Assembly: GCA_016946835.1 (NCBI GenBank)
Contig: JACVTC010000145.1
Location: forward strand, 335,001 to 399,000
Direction: 5' to 3'
Length of the DNA: 64,000 bases
DNA from: Neocallimastix lanati (nom. inval.)
Lineage: Eukaryota > Neocallimastigomycota > Neocallimastigomycetes > Neocallimastigales > Neocallimastigaceae
Shown piece after piece: positions 14,405 to 26,484 of this stretch. Each line of letters opens with the position of its first letter. The first letter of the stretch is position 1. A program made the position numbers and the translations under genes. The notes under the pieces are model-generated. The model was not told the DNA's origin and ran no database searches. It was given only the letters and a program-made list of their open reading frames with translations.

Positions 14405-14965
14405 TTCATTTTTATTTAATGGATTGAGTTGAAATTAATAAAATAAAAAATGAATCCATTTCTTTTTATTAAAAAATTAATACTATGGTTTATCTATATA
14501 AATCTTATTCATAATTAAATAAATTATATAAAAGTATTACCCTTATATTAATTCCATACTTAAAGTCATACATATAATTTATTAATAGTTTTTTTCTATA
14601 AAATTTATATCATTATAATATATCATAATTAAAAATATTTTATTAACAGCTTATCTTATGAACAGTAAATCTTTGTTTCAAGATGCTTGTTTCTAAAATA
14701 TATTAATAAAATTTTTTTTGGAATAAATGTATATATATCTATATTATTTTTTTATCTTTGTATTTTTATATATGTGAAATACAATTAAAATACAAGTAAA
14801 TTAGAGTATGAAGAAAATAATATTTAAATATTTTTTTTATTAATATTTATTTATTTTTTTTTTTAAACATATTTTTATATATATGTGTAATATAAAATTA
14901 GAGTATGAAGATAATTAATTATATTTAATATAATTTTTTTTAATGATAATAATTTTTTTTATTTT
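7884..14965. repeat. tandem satellite array, about 10 units of roughly 0.65-0.77 kb
   Basis: The anchor TATGAACAGTAAATCTTTG (or a variant) recurs at about 7925, 9155, 9836, 10524, 11215, 11984, 12669, 13323, 13998 and 14660, with one further unit near 8430 that has lost the anchor. Spacings are about 654 to 769 bp. Each unit has the same internal order: the anchor, TTTTTTGGAATAAATA, an AT run, GTATTTTTATATATGT, two or three sub-repeats containing GTAATAGAGTAAATTAGAG, AGAGAAAATGCC plus poly-T, TTAATGGATTGAGTTGAAAT, and ACCCTTATATTAATTCCATA. Two consecutive units (9836-10523 and 10524-11214) are almost identical, a sign of recent homogenisation. No unit codes for protein. The array ends in a truncated unit near 14965. 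Confidence 0.92.
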
Positions 14966-15194
14966 ATTTTATTTTATTTTATTACATTTATATTTAGTTT
15001 TGGATTTCTATAAATTTTATAAGTTATAAAACATAATTTATACTTCAAAAAAAAAAAAAAAAAAAGAAGTTCTAAATAAATATTAAATTTCAATAATAGA
15101 AAAAAAAATTTTTTTAATAAATATTAAATTTCAATAACAAAAAAAAAAAGATTTTTTTTTTATTATTATAATTAGTATGATATATTTTTATTTC

Positions 15195-15544
15195 TTAACA
15201 GATAGTATTTTCATTGGTAATACCACACCAATGACCATTTTCAGTAGACCATTGTCCGTTATAATCGATGGCAAGAACTTCATAACATTCATCGGTGTCT
15301 GAATCATCATCTACTAAAAGAACTTCCTTACGACCTGTACAACAGGGATAACCGAGAGCTTCAGCCCAACATTCATTTTCATTTTCATTAGCTATTGTAG
15401 TATTGGTAGTAGTAGTAGTAGTAGTAGTGGTTTCTGAAGTTGAGGATTCAGGGACAGGGATAGTGGTGGCTTCCTCTATCATAGTAGTATTACTGGTTAT
15501 GGAAATAGAAGTAGTTGCTGCTTCTGCTTCTGTAGTAATATTAT

Positions 15545-15577
<33 letters not shown>

Positions 15578-16427
15578 CTTCTAAATCTAAATCTAAAAGA
15601 GATAACATAGTTTCAGCATAACGTTGACCTAATATACGATAGGATTCCGAAGAGAAATGAAGATTATCTCCTTGATGATCTAAACCTCTTGAAGAGATGA
15701 TATGAGCCGTTGGGATAACTTCAGGAAGTTTTGCAATTATTTCATTGTGACTACCACACATACCTCCTTCTTCAGTTTGAACTACTTCCCCAGCTAAAAG
15801 TGGAACGTCTTCAGCCTTCAAATTTAATTGAAGTAGGAGATCATCATAGATCGCTTTAACACGTTCCGGCCAATCTTCTTCACCTTCATTACTTTCCCCT
15901 TGATGAAGAAGAATACCTTTAATCACTCCAACTTCCTGAGCTTTCTTACCCATCTCCACCAAACGTGCATATGGATTACCATCAAAGTAATCGACACGAC
16001 CTTGCATCCAATCCGGAACTTCATAGTCTTGATAGCGATCTTTTTCAAAGAGTTGAATACTACAACCAGCAACGGCTACAATCGCTGCACCAACTCTAAT
16101 ATTTTGTGGTAAATTTTCTACCATCGTACGACCAAAATAATCGACAGGACCTAACTTACCAGCACAACTAGCTAAAGGTGGGACAGCGTCATACCATTCT
16201 CCCATCACACGACCATTACAACGATTCATTCTAGGAGTGGCAAGTATTTTAAAACGATCACCAGGAATATTTACCAAGTCTTGGTCTTCAATTTTAGCTT
16301 GACCTTCCATGTTGGATTGACCAAAAGCTAAATAGATATGGAAATTAGGATCTGGTTCAGCAGAGACCATAGAAATAAAGGCTAAAGAAGTACTGACAAT
16401 AGTAGTAATAGCGATATTGGCTCTCAT
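15195..16427 (-). CDS. secreted dockerin-bearing acetyl xylan esterase, CE6-like
   Basis: 410 residues. A signal peptide (about 1-23, ending SMVSA) is followed by a sialate-O-acetylesterase/CE6-type SGNH hydrolase domain (about 28-280). Visible motifs are FGQSNMEGQ with nucleophile Ser38, LLHQGESN at 174-180, and DNLHF with the likely catalytic His257. CE6 enzymes remove acetyl groups from xylan. The domain is followed by a run of 11 Glu near 283-293 and a Thr/Ser-rich linker (about 298-345). The C-terminal cysteine-rich module (about 352-410, beginning [12 protein letters not shown] and containing NGHWCGI) matches the fungal dockerin (CBM10-like) of anaerobic fungi. The enzyme is therefore expected to dock onto an extracellular cellulosome scaffold. 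There is one dockerin, where many fungal cellulosomal enzymes carry two. The coding sequence is visibly more GC-rich than its flanks. Start: AAAAATGAGAGC. A single exon is inferred. Confidence 0.93.
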
Positions 16428-19400
16428 TTTTATTTTTTATTTTTTATTTTTATATTTTATTTTAATATTTTATTTTTATATTTTATTTTTATATATATAT
16501 ATATTTTTTTTTATCTATATATTTATTGATATATAAGTATATATTTATTATTATTTTTATTTTATTTTATTCTTTTAATTTTTTTGTAAAAGTCAATTAA
16601 ATTAAATAGATATAAAAAAAATATTTTGAAATAAATTAAATTATAATTATAAATAATTCAATTAATATTTAGTATTAATACAATTTTGAATGTGAAACAA
16701 AAAAAAATTGAAATGAAAAATTGTTCTTTTTATAGGTGATAAAAGATTAGTGATTTAATTTTAATCTAATTTGGAAAATATTATTAATAAAATTCTATTA
16801 AATCAAAATCAACCAATTAATTTTTTATTGTTAAAAAAAAAAAAAAAAAATAAAAAAAATAAAAATATAAAAAAAAAATAAAAATTAAAATTAAAATAAT
16901 AGGATAATAATATCATTTATTGTTCAATAAAAATTTTTATTAATTAATAAAATTATAAAAACCATAATGAATGAGAAATAAATACGAATCTCTATGAAAA
17001 CAATACTAATTTTTTTTCCCTTTAATTATGATTGATACAATTATTAATGATTTAAAAAAAAATATTAATAATAAGAATTTAAAGGAAAATAAATAAGAAA
17101 TAATAAATAAAAAGATATTATAATAGCAATAATAATAACAATAATAACAATAATACATTACGGATTATAATATTGATTGCAATTTTTTTTTTTTAAAAAA
17201 TAAACTTTTATATATATTATATATAATAATTATTAATAATATGGAGATATATGAAATTTCATTATAATTTAATTTTTTTTTTTTTTTATTTTTATTTTTT
17301 GGAAAGTCATAATAATATGTTTTTTATTTATTTATTTATTTTAGGAGGATATTTTTAATTATTAATTATATATATTTTTATTTATTTATTCACTTATTTT
17401 TTTTTATGTTTTTATTTTTTTTTTTTATTGCTTTCAAAGAAATTAAAAAAGAAAAAATAATATATTAATAAAAAAATTATAATAATGAAATTATATATTT
17501 AAAAAAAAATAGTTAAAAAGAAAGGAAAATAAAAAATAAAATAAAATAAAATAAGCGGCATTGTTTGAAATAATATAAATTATAAAATATAAAATAAATA
17601 AATAAAAAATTCCTAATTAATTAATTAAAAATTACTATTTTTAAACTACAATAAATAATAATATAAATATTTAATAAATATTTAATAAATATTTTTATTA
17701 TTATTTAAAATTTCTTTCTTCATTTTTTTTTTTTAAATTTTATATTATTTTTAATTAATTTATTATTTTTTTTTTAATACTATTTTATTATTATTTTTAA
17801 ATAAATTGACTTTTATTTTTAGATATTTATTTGCTATTGATAGTGTAACTAACATTAAACTTTTTGGAGAATTAAATATATATTATCATTTTTAATATAA
17901 ATTAAACTTGGAAGAATTTTTTTCTTTTAAAAAACAATAATAATAATAATAAAAAATAGGAAATAAAAAAAAAATATAATAAACAAAAAAAAAAAAAAAA
18001 ATAAAAAAAAAAAAAACAATAACATAAACTTTAAATTATAATAAAAAAAAATTATTTGGAATGAAACATTTTTAAATTATAAATTTATTAAGATTACTTA
18101 AAATTACTAATGAAAAATAAAATAAAATAAATAGTAGAATATTAAATATAAGTACAGATTGAATAAAATAAAATAAAATAAAATAAAATAAAATAAAATA
18201 AATAGTAGAATATTAAATATAAGTATAGATTGAATAAAATAAAATAAAATAAAATAAAATAATATAAAATAAATAAAAAATCGAAATAATAAAATTTAAA
18301 AATTAAAATAAAAAAAAAAAAAAAAAGTAGAGAAAAAAAAATTTTTTTTTCTTATTTTCATAATTAATATTCTTTTTATTTTTATTTTTTTTTTTTTTTG
18401 TTTGTTTGTTTGTTTGCTTGTAAATGTTAATAATAGTATTATAATTTATTATTATTATTATTTAATCATAAAAAAAAATCAATAAGAAATATTTATATTA
18501 TCTTCAATATTACTTTAAAATTTTATTACTTTTTCTTGTTTCTTTTCTTTTTTTTTTTTTTTTTTTTTTTTTAATAAATTTTTATATATATATAGTAGTT
18601 ATATAGTAGTATTTATTGGTAATTTATATAATTTAAAATTCATTTTATTATTGATGAAAAAAAAAGACACGTAAAAATTAATGGAATACAAATTTTTATA
18701 TGGGACCAATAATAAAAAAGGTAGATTTTAAAATGATAATAATTTTAATAAATAATAAATATTTATTTATACCACAAATATTAATTATTATTATTTATTA
18801 TTATTAATATTATTATTTATATTATTATTATTATTGTTTTTCCTTTTAAAAAAATTTTTTTTTAAATATTTATTTCAGTTTTAATTTATATTTTATTTAA
18901 TAATTCATTAAAAAATTTATTAAAATATTAATTAAACGGATAAATACATAATTAAAAAAATAAAAAAATTTATTGACACTTTAAAGTTTAAATAAATTAA
19001 TATTTATATTTAAATATTTATAATTATTTTTTAAGTAATAATAATAATAATAATAATAGATAATAGATAATAATAGATAATAGATAATAGATAATAGATA
19101 ATAGTAGATATTAATAATAATTACCATAATTTTAAATTTATAATTTTATTAGAAGGTTATTAAATATTTATATTTCTTTATTATTTTTATTTAACATAAT
19201 AATAATAATAAAATTTGAAAGATAAAACAGTTTATTTAAATTTTTATTTTTTTTATTATTTTTTTTTTTTTTTTTTTATAAATTTAAATAATTTTTTTTT
19301 TTCAAATTAATTTTGAATTTAGTTATGGTTATTAAATATTTTAATATCATAATTCACAATAATATAAATTTATACTTTTTAGTATGGGAAATAAAATTGA

Positions 19401-19590
19401 AGTTATGTTATTTATTTTCCATTATTATAATTTTATGTACTATGGTTTTCTTTCAACCAATATATACCAAACAATTTAAACTAAAAGGTGATGAAAAAAA
19501 AATTTTTTTTTTCTTTAATTTATATTAAAAATTATTATATTTATATGAAGTAAAAAATATTATATATATAAATAAATTGATATACATTTC

Positions 19591-19628
<38 letters not shown>

Positions 19629-19724
19629 TATTTATCATCTAAAAGTATTTATTTATTTAATAATTTGTTATTAATAAAATTTAAAATTAAAAATTTTTTT
19701 TTTTTTTAAATGATATTAATAAAA
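16428..19724. other. non-coding AT-rich gap
   Basis: Poly-A/T tracts, TAAAATAAAA-type pentamers, and an (AATAGAT)n array around 19060-19105. A 71-residue hydrophobic frame at 19313-19528 could be a decayed exon but has no supporting feature. The duplicated repeat near 18110-18260 is listed separately. Confidence 0.65.
18110..18262. repeat. two-copy repeat with a third dispersed copy near 46.5 kb
   Basis: Two adjacent copies contain AAATAGTAGAATATTAAATA, then TAAGTA(C/T)AGATTGAATAAAATAA and a run of AAAAT pentamers. A diverged relative occurs at about 46508-46575 (GAATAGTAGAATATGAATG, then CAGTATAGATTGAATACA), 28 kb away. The dispersed copy suggests a mobile or transposed origin rather than local slippage alone. 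Confidence 0.6.
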
Positions 19725-21057
19725 ATGAAATAAATTATTATTTCTGGTATTTTTATCCTCTTTTATCTTTTAATTGCTTTATCAAGTGCTTCTTGTAGTG
19801 GTGGTTACGCTCAATGTAGAGGATAATAATTATAATTAAAAAAAAATTAAATTATTAATTGTAGTATTAATTGTTTGATTTAAATTATTTAAAATAAAAA
19901 AAAAAAAATTTTTTTTTATCCTTTTAAAAATTTATAAATTTTTTAAATTTTACTATTAAAATGTATAAATGTATTATTATTACCATTATTTAACTTTATC
20001 TAAATTTTCAATTTTTTTTCAATTCTTTTAAGAAAAATTTTCTCTGGTGAAAATTGTTGTATTTCTGGTTATGAATGTACTTATATAAATGAATGGTAAT
20101 TCTGAATGTAAACCTGCTACCTCAACTTCTACTTCAAACCGATCAATTAATTCAAGTTATAAAAATGAACTACGTTGAATCGATTGATCCAAAGGGTACT
20201 GGAATAAAACCTATTTATTAATGTAAAAAAAAAAAATCCAAAAAAATATTGGGCCATAACTAATGGATGATTGTCTAACTCGGTACTCTGATTATCATTT
20301 TTAGATCTTTTTTTAAAAAAAAAAAAATATAATATTAAGGCTACTTTCTTCCTTAGTAGTAATTTATATATGAAAACGTTAAATCCTGAATGGACTAGAA
20401 TTTTAAAGGAGAATGGATGATGAAGGCCATATCATTGGTAATCATACTTTCGATCATGTTGAATTACCAAAACTTACGACAACAGATAAAATCATAAGTG
20501 TAATAAAAAAAAAAAAAGATTGAAGATGCTCTCTATAATATAATACCATTGGTAAAAAAAAAAAAAATTGAAGATGCTCTCTATAATATAATACCATTGG
20601 TAAAAAACAAAAAAAAATTGAAGATGCTCTCTACAATACCATTAGTAAAAAAAAAAATTGAAGATGCTCTCTACAATACCATTGGTAAAAAAAAAAAAAA
20701 AAAAAAAAAACTCAGCATTTATACATTTTACCATATTTAAAAATGGAAATTTCTAATCAAAACGGTATGGTAATGAATACCCATGAATCTCTTGGTTATA
20801 ATGCCTCGGTTAACGGTAAGGGCTGATTCTTATGAATTACGCTAATGGAGGAGGAGACAAAGGTTTATGCTGTTCAAGCTCTTTCCAGGCAAGTTGGCAA
20901 TAAACAATTCTGTTATTTCTTTAAATCACCTGTTCTATGGAATGGAGGTGCAACTGCTGAAATTGAATATATTATTGTTATGATGACCGCTGAAATTGAA
21001 TATATGCTCTCACAAGGCTTCAAACCAGTCATCATGGAGGAATGTCTTTGGAATTAG
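19725..21057 (+). pseudogene. decayed CBM1 plus polysaccharide deacetylase (CE4) gene
   Basis: Translated pieces in changing frames follow the order of a secreted CE4 enzyme. The start ATG at 19725 is followed by a stop at codon 3, then a hydrophobic leader and SSASCSGGYAQCRG. A probable intron follows whose donor looks mutated, then FSGENCCISGYECTYINEW, the second half of a fungal CBM1 cellulose-binding module. A Ser/Thr linker leads into NodB-domain remnants: a DD..TRYSDY piece, KATFFLSSNLYM, GHIIGNHTFDHVELPKLTT, NGMVMNTHESLGYNASVNG and a GFKPVIMEECLWN terminus. CE4 enzymes deacetylate xylan or chitin. There are many frameshifts and stops, including one between INEW and NSECKP. An internal fourfold duplication lies at 20519-20700. 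Not translatable as one protein. Confidence 0.85.
20519..20700. repeat. four tandem copies inside the CE4 pseudogene
   Basis: Copies begin at about 20519, 20567, 20617 and 20657 (spacings 48, 50 and 40 bp). Each reads ATTGAAGATGCTCTCTA and then an ATAC-CATTGGTAAAA ending, encoding the deacetylase segment IEDALYNTIG before a poly-A run. Two copies carry an extra TATAATA. The duplication expanded a coding segment together with its poly-A tail. Confidence 0.9.
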
Positions 21058-21322
21058 AGCTTATCAATAAAAAAATTATTTTAAGTTTATAAAAGCTTTT
21101 AATAAATTAATATATCTATTTTAAAAATTAAATGATTTATTTTATTCTCTTTTTTTTTTTTTAAAAAAAATTTAATTAATATAAAAAATTATATTAAAAT
21201 ATAATTTCTTAAAATTATTTTAATCATAAAAAAAAAAATTTTTTTAATAAAAGTTCAAAATAAAACAAAAATAAATAAAAAAAAAAAAAAAAATTTTAAT
21301 AAAAGTTCAAAATAAAATAAAA

Positions 21323-21362
<40 letters not shown>

Positions 21363-21972
21363 CGTTATTTTTCCAAAATGTATATTTAATTAAAAAAATA
21401 TTTTTTATATTACCTAATTATCTATTTAGTATTATAAAAATCTGAATTATATAATAAATTTGCTTTTGTAAAAAATATTCAAAAAAAAAAAAAAAAAAAA
21501 AAAAAGAAAAAATAATTGAAATATAAAGAATGAATTATTTTACAAAAATTCCATCATCTAAATTGAATATTAATGATTTCTAAATTTTTTCTTTGCTATT
21601 TTTATATTTATTTTATATACAATTTTTTTTTTATTTATATCTAATTGTTATATTATTTTTATAATTAAATTTGTTAATTGTTATAAATAATTAATAATAA
21701 TTTTTTTATATATTAATAAATATATAAAAAAAAAATTATTATAAATTATTTTAAAAATAACTTCGATACAAATAATCATTTAATGAATTAACATTTTTTA
21801 AGAGAATTAAGTACAAATAATATTATTTTATATTTTATATGAAAATTAGATATTCAAAATTTATTAAATATAATAAAAAAAAAGCCTTTTTCAAAATTAG
21901 AATATTTTTAATTATTATTTTATGATATTAAAAAAAATTGTTTTATACATATTCAATTGAAAGAAAAATTAT

Positions 21973-22009
<37 letters not shown>

Positions 22010-23135
22010 AGATTAAAGACATTACATCATTGATGATTATTATGATAATTTTAAAATGCAACGATTAAAATCAAAAGTTTACATCTTTTATTTTTTTTTT
22101 CCTTCTTAATTAATTATCAGATTAGAAACATCATTTAAGAAAATAAAAATTAATATATGTAACTGTTATTAAGTTATTACTTTATGATTAATAAATAAAG
22201 AATTTATTAATCTTAATCTTATATTTATAATGTTTTCTATATGAAATAATATATTTAAATAATTAACCAGTGTTAGTAAGAAAATTATCTATACTATGAG
22301 AAATAATATTTTTTTTTTTTTGTTTTTGAGTTCAGAAAAGGCATGCTTTAATTATTTTTTTTTTTTTTAAATTTCTTTTAAAATATATATATATATTATT
22401 ATTTAAGAACTTTTTTTTTCTTAAATAGAATTTAAGGTAAATTAAAATAAAATAAGTGTCCAAGGGAGACTTAGAACTAAAGGAATAAAAAAAAAAAAAC
22501 CGACATCCTGATATATAAAGATTCTTATGGAATTTTTATTTTTTTTTTATGAACATCAAGAGATATTAAATTATAATCATGTAATAAAGTAGAAAATGAA
22601 TGAACCTTTAACAGTGAAAAAAACGTGTAATTGAAAGTTTCATAAAAATCATAAAAAAAATTAATTTATAGATTGATTGAAATATAAAACTTTTATTATT
22701 TTCATTTATTATTTCAACCATTAATATTCTTTCTAACATATATGTTAAAAAAAAATTAAACCATAAAATAAATAATGATAAAAATAAATAATTAAAAAAG
22801 ACATCAAATTGTTTAAATACATAGTAATATTATTTTTTTTTTGTTATTTACTGATTTTCATTAAATGGAAGAGTTATATCCTTAATACTTAGAAAACTAC
22901 TATAAATAAGTAAGATACATTATAAATATATTAAAAAAAAAATAAATTAAAAGAAAAACAAATTATTTAAAATAAAAATATTAAAAAATAAAATTTTATA
23001 AATAACATGGTCATTATAAAACAATGATAATGTAAAATCTTTATAGTCTTTATGGTATTATAATGCGAATTGAAATCATTTCTATCAAACAAAATTTAAT
23101 AAAACAAAACAAAGAATCAACATCTATAAATTAAT
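21058..23135. other. non-coding AT-rich gap
   Basis: Long poly-A and poly-T runs (for example 21319-21360 and 21976-22005). A few GC-containing islands around 22440-22620 show no open frame of note. No gene is visible. Confidence 0.65.
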
Positions 23136-23764
23136 CTATGAAATAAATAGTGTGATGTCCACACTAAACTCTTTTTTGAACCAATAGAACAGGAGATTAT
23201 ATATATTGTATAGATTATGAATTATATATTTCATAAATTCGTAAAGTGAAGAACGATTATTATTATTATTATTTATGTTAAGATGAATTCGAAGGACCAG
23301 TAATAGAAATTTCTTCTTTGCATTATAAGGCAAGATGTTGACTCTTTTAATTGTGAAAGATTTTTTTCTTTTTTTTACAATAATAATTAAAAAGAAACTC
23401 AAGAAATTTATTAATGATGCTTTATATATAAATATTAAGTTTAAATATTCAATAGCCTGTAACTCTCATAATTTATAATTATATCATAATAATTTTTTTT
23501 TTAATAATAATTTATAAATGAATATTAAATTTATTAAATATTAATTTATTAAAGTATTTTTTTTTATTATTTTTTTTTATTTGTCATAGTTAAAAATATT
23601 TAAAATAAAAAAAATACAATTAAATATTAAATATAAAAACGTATTTTATTATTACTGTGAATATTATCGCAATTAATATATAAATATGTAAAATAAAAAT
23701 ATTTTTTTACAGCCGCAATTATTACGAACTTTTAACTTTATTGGTTTAATCCATTATTAATTAC

Positions 23765-23804
<40 letters not shown>

Positions 23805-23915
23805 TTTCTTTTTTTAAAAAAAAACATAGAATTAATAGAAAAAAAATTAATTATTATTTGTTCAATTAGAACATAATAATATTTTGAATAGTCATGTGAA
23901 ATAAAAATGTAATAT

Positions 23916-24640
23916 TTAAAAATAAAGTGCATAAATAAATTCAGAAAAAAAGTTCACAGGCAATGAAACCTCACCTCCAAATGATAAGATTTCTGTTTTA
24001 AAAAGGGAATTCTTATTCCGAATTAGGGTTTGAATTGATAATATCTGAAAGAAATTATGGTCTTCTCCTTCAGAGTCATTGGCCCTGCTAGCCCGTCTTA
24101 CTACATTTTTAGCATTGACGCTCCTTGTTAGTTTGCCCTTATATACTGTCGGGAATAGCAACCCTTGTCGAATACTAGCCCGAGGCATAATTTCTGTAAA
24201 GAGAGCCGCGGATCGCACCATGAATGGCATTTTAGAATGATCACCAGAAATGATTTGGGGATTAAACAAAATATCCCTGTTCCTTTTTTATAATTAAAAT
24301 CAATAATGTCTACATCTCTTCCACCAAAAAGGGTGTTATATAAGCGGTATCGCGTCACATATATATTTATACACTCATTATTCAGAAAATTACTTAAATT
24401 AACTATATTATTAGTAACGATACTATTATATTGACTATCACTAATATTAATATTAATATTTTCACTATCAATATTATTACTAATATTATTTTTATTGTTA
24501 TTATTATTAATATTATATACTTTGTTACTACTATCAGAATCATTTCTTGACTCTGTATTATTCATATCTGTGACAACAGTGTTTACATTACTATTTGATT
24601 TTGGGCAATATTTGGAAATTATAAAAAAAAAATTTCATAT
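23916..24640 (-). pseudogene. unknown gene relic, copy 1
   Basis: I do not recognise the family. Two overlapping frames continue each other. The upstream frame (from 24565, with in-frame sequence further up to about 24620) reads VNTVVTDMNNTESRND, then an Asn/Ser/Ile-rich stretch. The downstream frame (to 23916) contains MPFMVRSAALFTEIMPRA and SVNAKNVVRRASRAND. A possible ATG at 24638 is out of frame because of a 10-T run. A second, related copy lies at 24950-25345, so this was a real gene or part of a repeat unit. It is probably inactive. Confidence 0.5.
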
Positions 24641-24949
24641 ATAGTTTCAATATCCTTATAATAGTTCATTCGAAGTACATGGGAAAAAGAGAGCATTTAG
24701 AAAATCATTTTTTTTATAACGGTAGCAAAATTTGTTTCATTTTTATTAATTAAATAGTTAATAAAATACATATAATAAAAAGTAGATAAAAGATAAAATA
24801 ATTAATAAATAAAAAAAAAACAAAATAAAATAAAATAAAATAATGGTATAATGTATTCTAGATTCATTTAATGAAGTAAAACTTCACAAGGGGTATTATC
24901 ATACTGTAGTATAATAATTATTTTTGACTTTACAATGTTAATCATAATT

Positions 24950-25345
24950 TTAAGATACGACATTATGATCTTCATTGGTTGCGTTAGCCCTGCCGGCTTG
25001 TCTTACTGTTTCTTCAGCATGGACGCTCTTGGTGGTAGTAGTAGTAGAATTCCATTTGAACCTATTGAACAAAGACCATTGCTGGTCAAATAGCAATAGG
25101 TATAATCGATTGAAGAAGAGCCGCAGTAACCACCAAGAATGGAGTGTCAAAATAAGCACCTGATTTTATCTGGCACTTAAATAGATCCTTCCATTTCCTT
25201 GTACTGTTATTAATACTTTTTTCCCTAAAAAAGGAAATTAAACCCATTTTCACACCCATTAGAATCAACATACACATTATTTTCAATACTATTATTCATA
25301 TCTGTGACAACAGTGTTTACATTACTATTTGATATTGGACAATAT
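24950..25345 (-). pseudogene. unknown gene relic, copy 2
   Basis: Shares with copy 1 the leader VNTVVTDMNN (DNA near 25299-25345 is almost identical to 24567-24613). It also shares a PFLVVTAALLQSIIPIA segment matching PFMVRSAALFTEIMPRA, and SVHAEETVRQAGRANA matching SVNAKNVVRRASRAND. The segments lie in different frames with stops between them, and the Asn-rich region is shortened. Function unknown. Confidence 0.5.
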
Positions 25346-25359
25346 TTGGATTTTTTTTT

Positions 25360-25676
25360 TTTTATTTAGACAGGGAAGAGAATACATTTCCATAAATTTA
25401 TTAATTTTATTATAAAAAAAATGCATGTAGGTGAAAAGTACATTATAAATTAAAAATAAAAATAAAAGTTAAAAAATAAAAAATAAAAAAGCTTAGAAAT
25501 ATTATGTATTTCGGCAAGTTGTACTATGCGGAAAATTTTCCCTTCCTAACAAATAAAAAGTAATAAAACCTAGAAGTAACATCTTTAAAATAAATAGTGT
25601 GGTGTCCACTAAACTCTCTCACGGATTCACCATTTATAAGGAGATTCACCCTTTGTGGAAAAAGATGGATATTTGG

Positions 25677-25725
<49 letters not shown>

Positions 25726-25800
25726 CATAAATAATTTCAATATCCTTAAAATAGTTCATTCGAAGTACACGGGAAAAGATAGCATTTAGAAAACTAATGT
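25360..25800. repeat. displaced fragments of the copy-1 flanks
   Basis: AAATAGTGTGGTGTCCACTA at about 25593 matches a similar segment near 23143. The stretch 25671-25795 (ATATTTGGAAATTA, poly-A, AGTTCATTCGAAGTACA, GGGAAAA) matches 24609-24695. The order suggests that copy 2 was split by an inserted segment of about 300 bp. A 40-nt poly-A and an AT array follow. Confidence 0.6.
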
Positions 25801-25842
25801 TCCAATGAAGAATTATTATTTTATAAAATAAATAATAAATAC

Positions 25843-25892
<50 letters not shown>

Positions 25893-26223
25893 GGATCTAT
25901 TATTTAAATTTTTTATAAATATTAAATTTTAAATGTTAAATTATACACTTATTATATGCATTTAAATAGTAAATTCAATGATAAAATAATAGTTAATTAA
26001 ATTGAATATATTATAAAGTATAAAATGAAATAAAAAAAAAAAAAGGATATTACACAATTTATTATACAAAATAAACAAATAATTTGTTTACGAATTATAA
26101 TAATTATAGTAATTAACAGCATCCAATTTAATATTATGATAGTAAATACCACAATTAAAAATTATTTAATTATTTCATTTTGTTTTATTTAATTTCAACT
26201 TACAATAAATAATTATTTTTAAG

Positions 26224-26260
<37 letters not shown>

Positions 26261-26484
26261 ATTATTTTACATTATTATTTAATTAAAGTAATAAAATAAA
26301 TAAAATTATTTCTATAAAAAAAAATTGATTTCATATTTAATATTTTATTTTTTTATTTAAACTATTTCTTATTTTTTTTATTAATCTAATAATTTATTAT
26401 TATTTTATCACATTGAATTTTTATTATTTAAATTTAATTTTTACAAGTTTATTTTTAATATAATTTATATTAATTTTTTTTTAA
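25800..26484. other. non-coding AT-rich gap
   Basis: Contains an (AT)n run at about 25846-25890 and poly-A/T runs. No gene is visible. It forms the 3' flank of the SGNH esterase gene. Confidence 0.7.

Noticed and set aside
7884-14965. Satellite as an LTR or LINE remnant
   Set aside because: No coding remnants, no terminal structure, and regular head-to-tail spacing argue for a tandem satellite.
15403-16112. Plus-strand frames opposite the CE6 gene
   Set aside because: Poly-Val and poly-Ser strings are the antisense of the Thr and Glu repeats; the minus-strand protein has clear domains.
19313-19528. 71-residue hydrophobic frame before the CE4 pseudogene
   Set aside because: Could be a decayed exon with a GTGATG donor, but no partner exon or homologous feature is visible.
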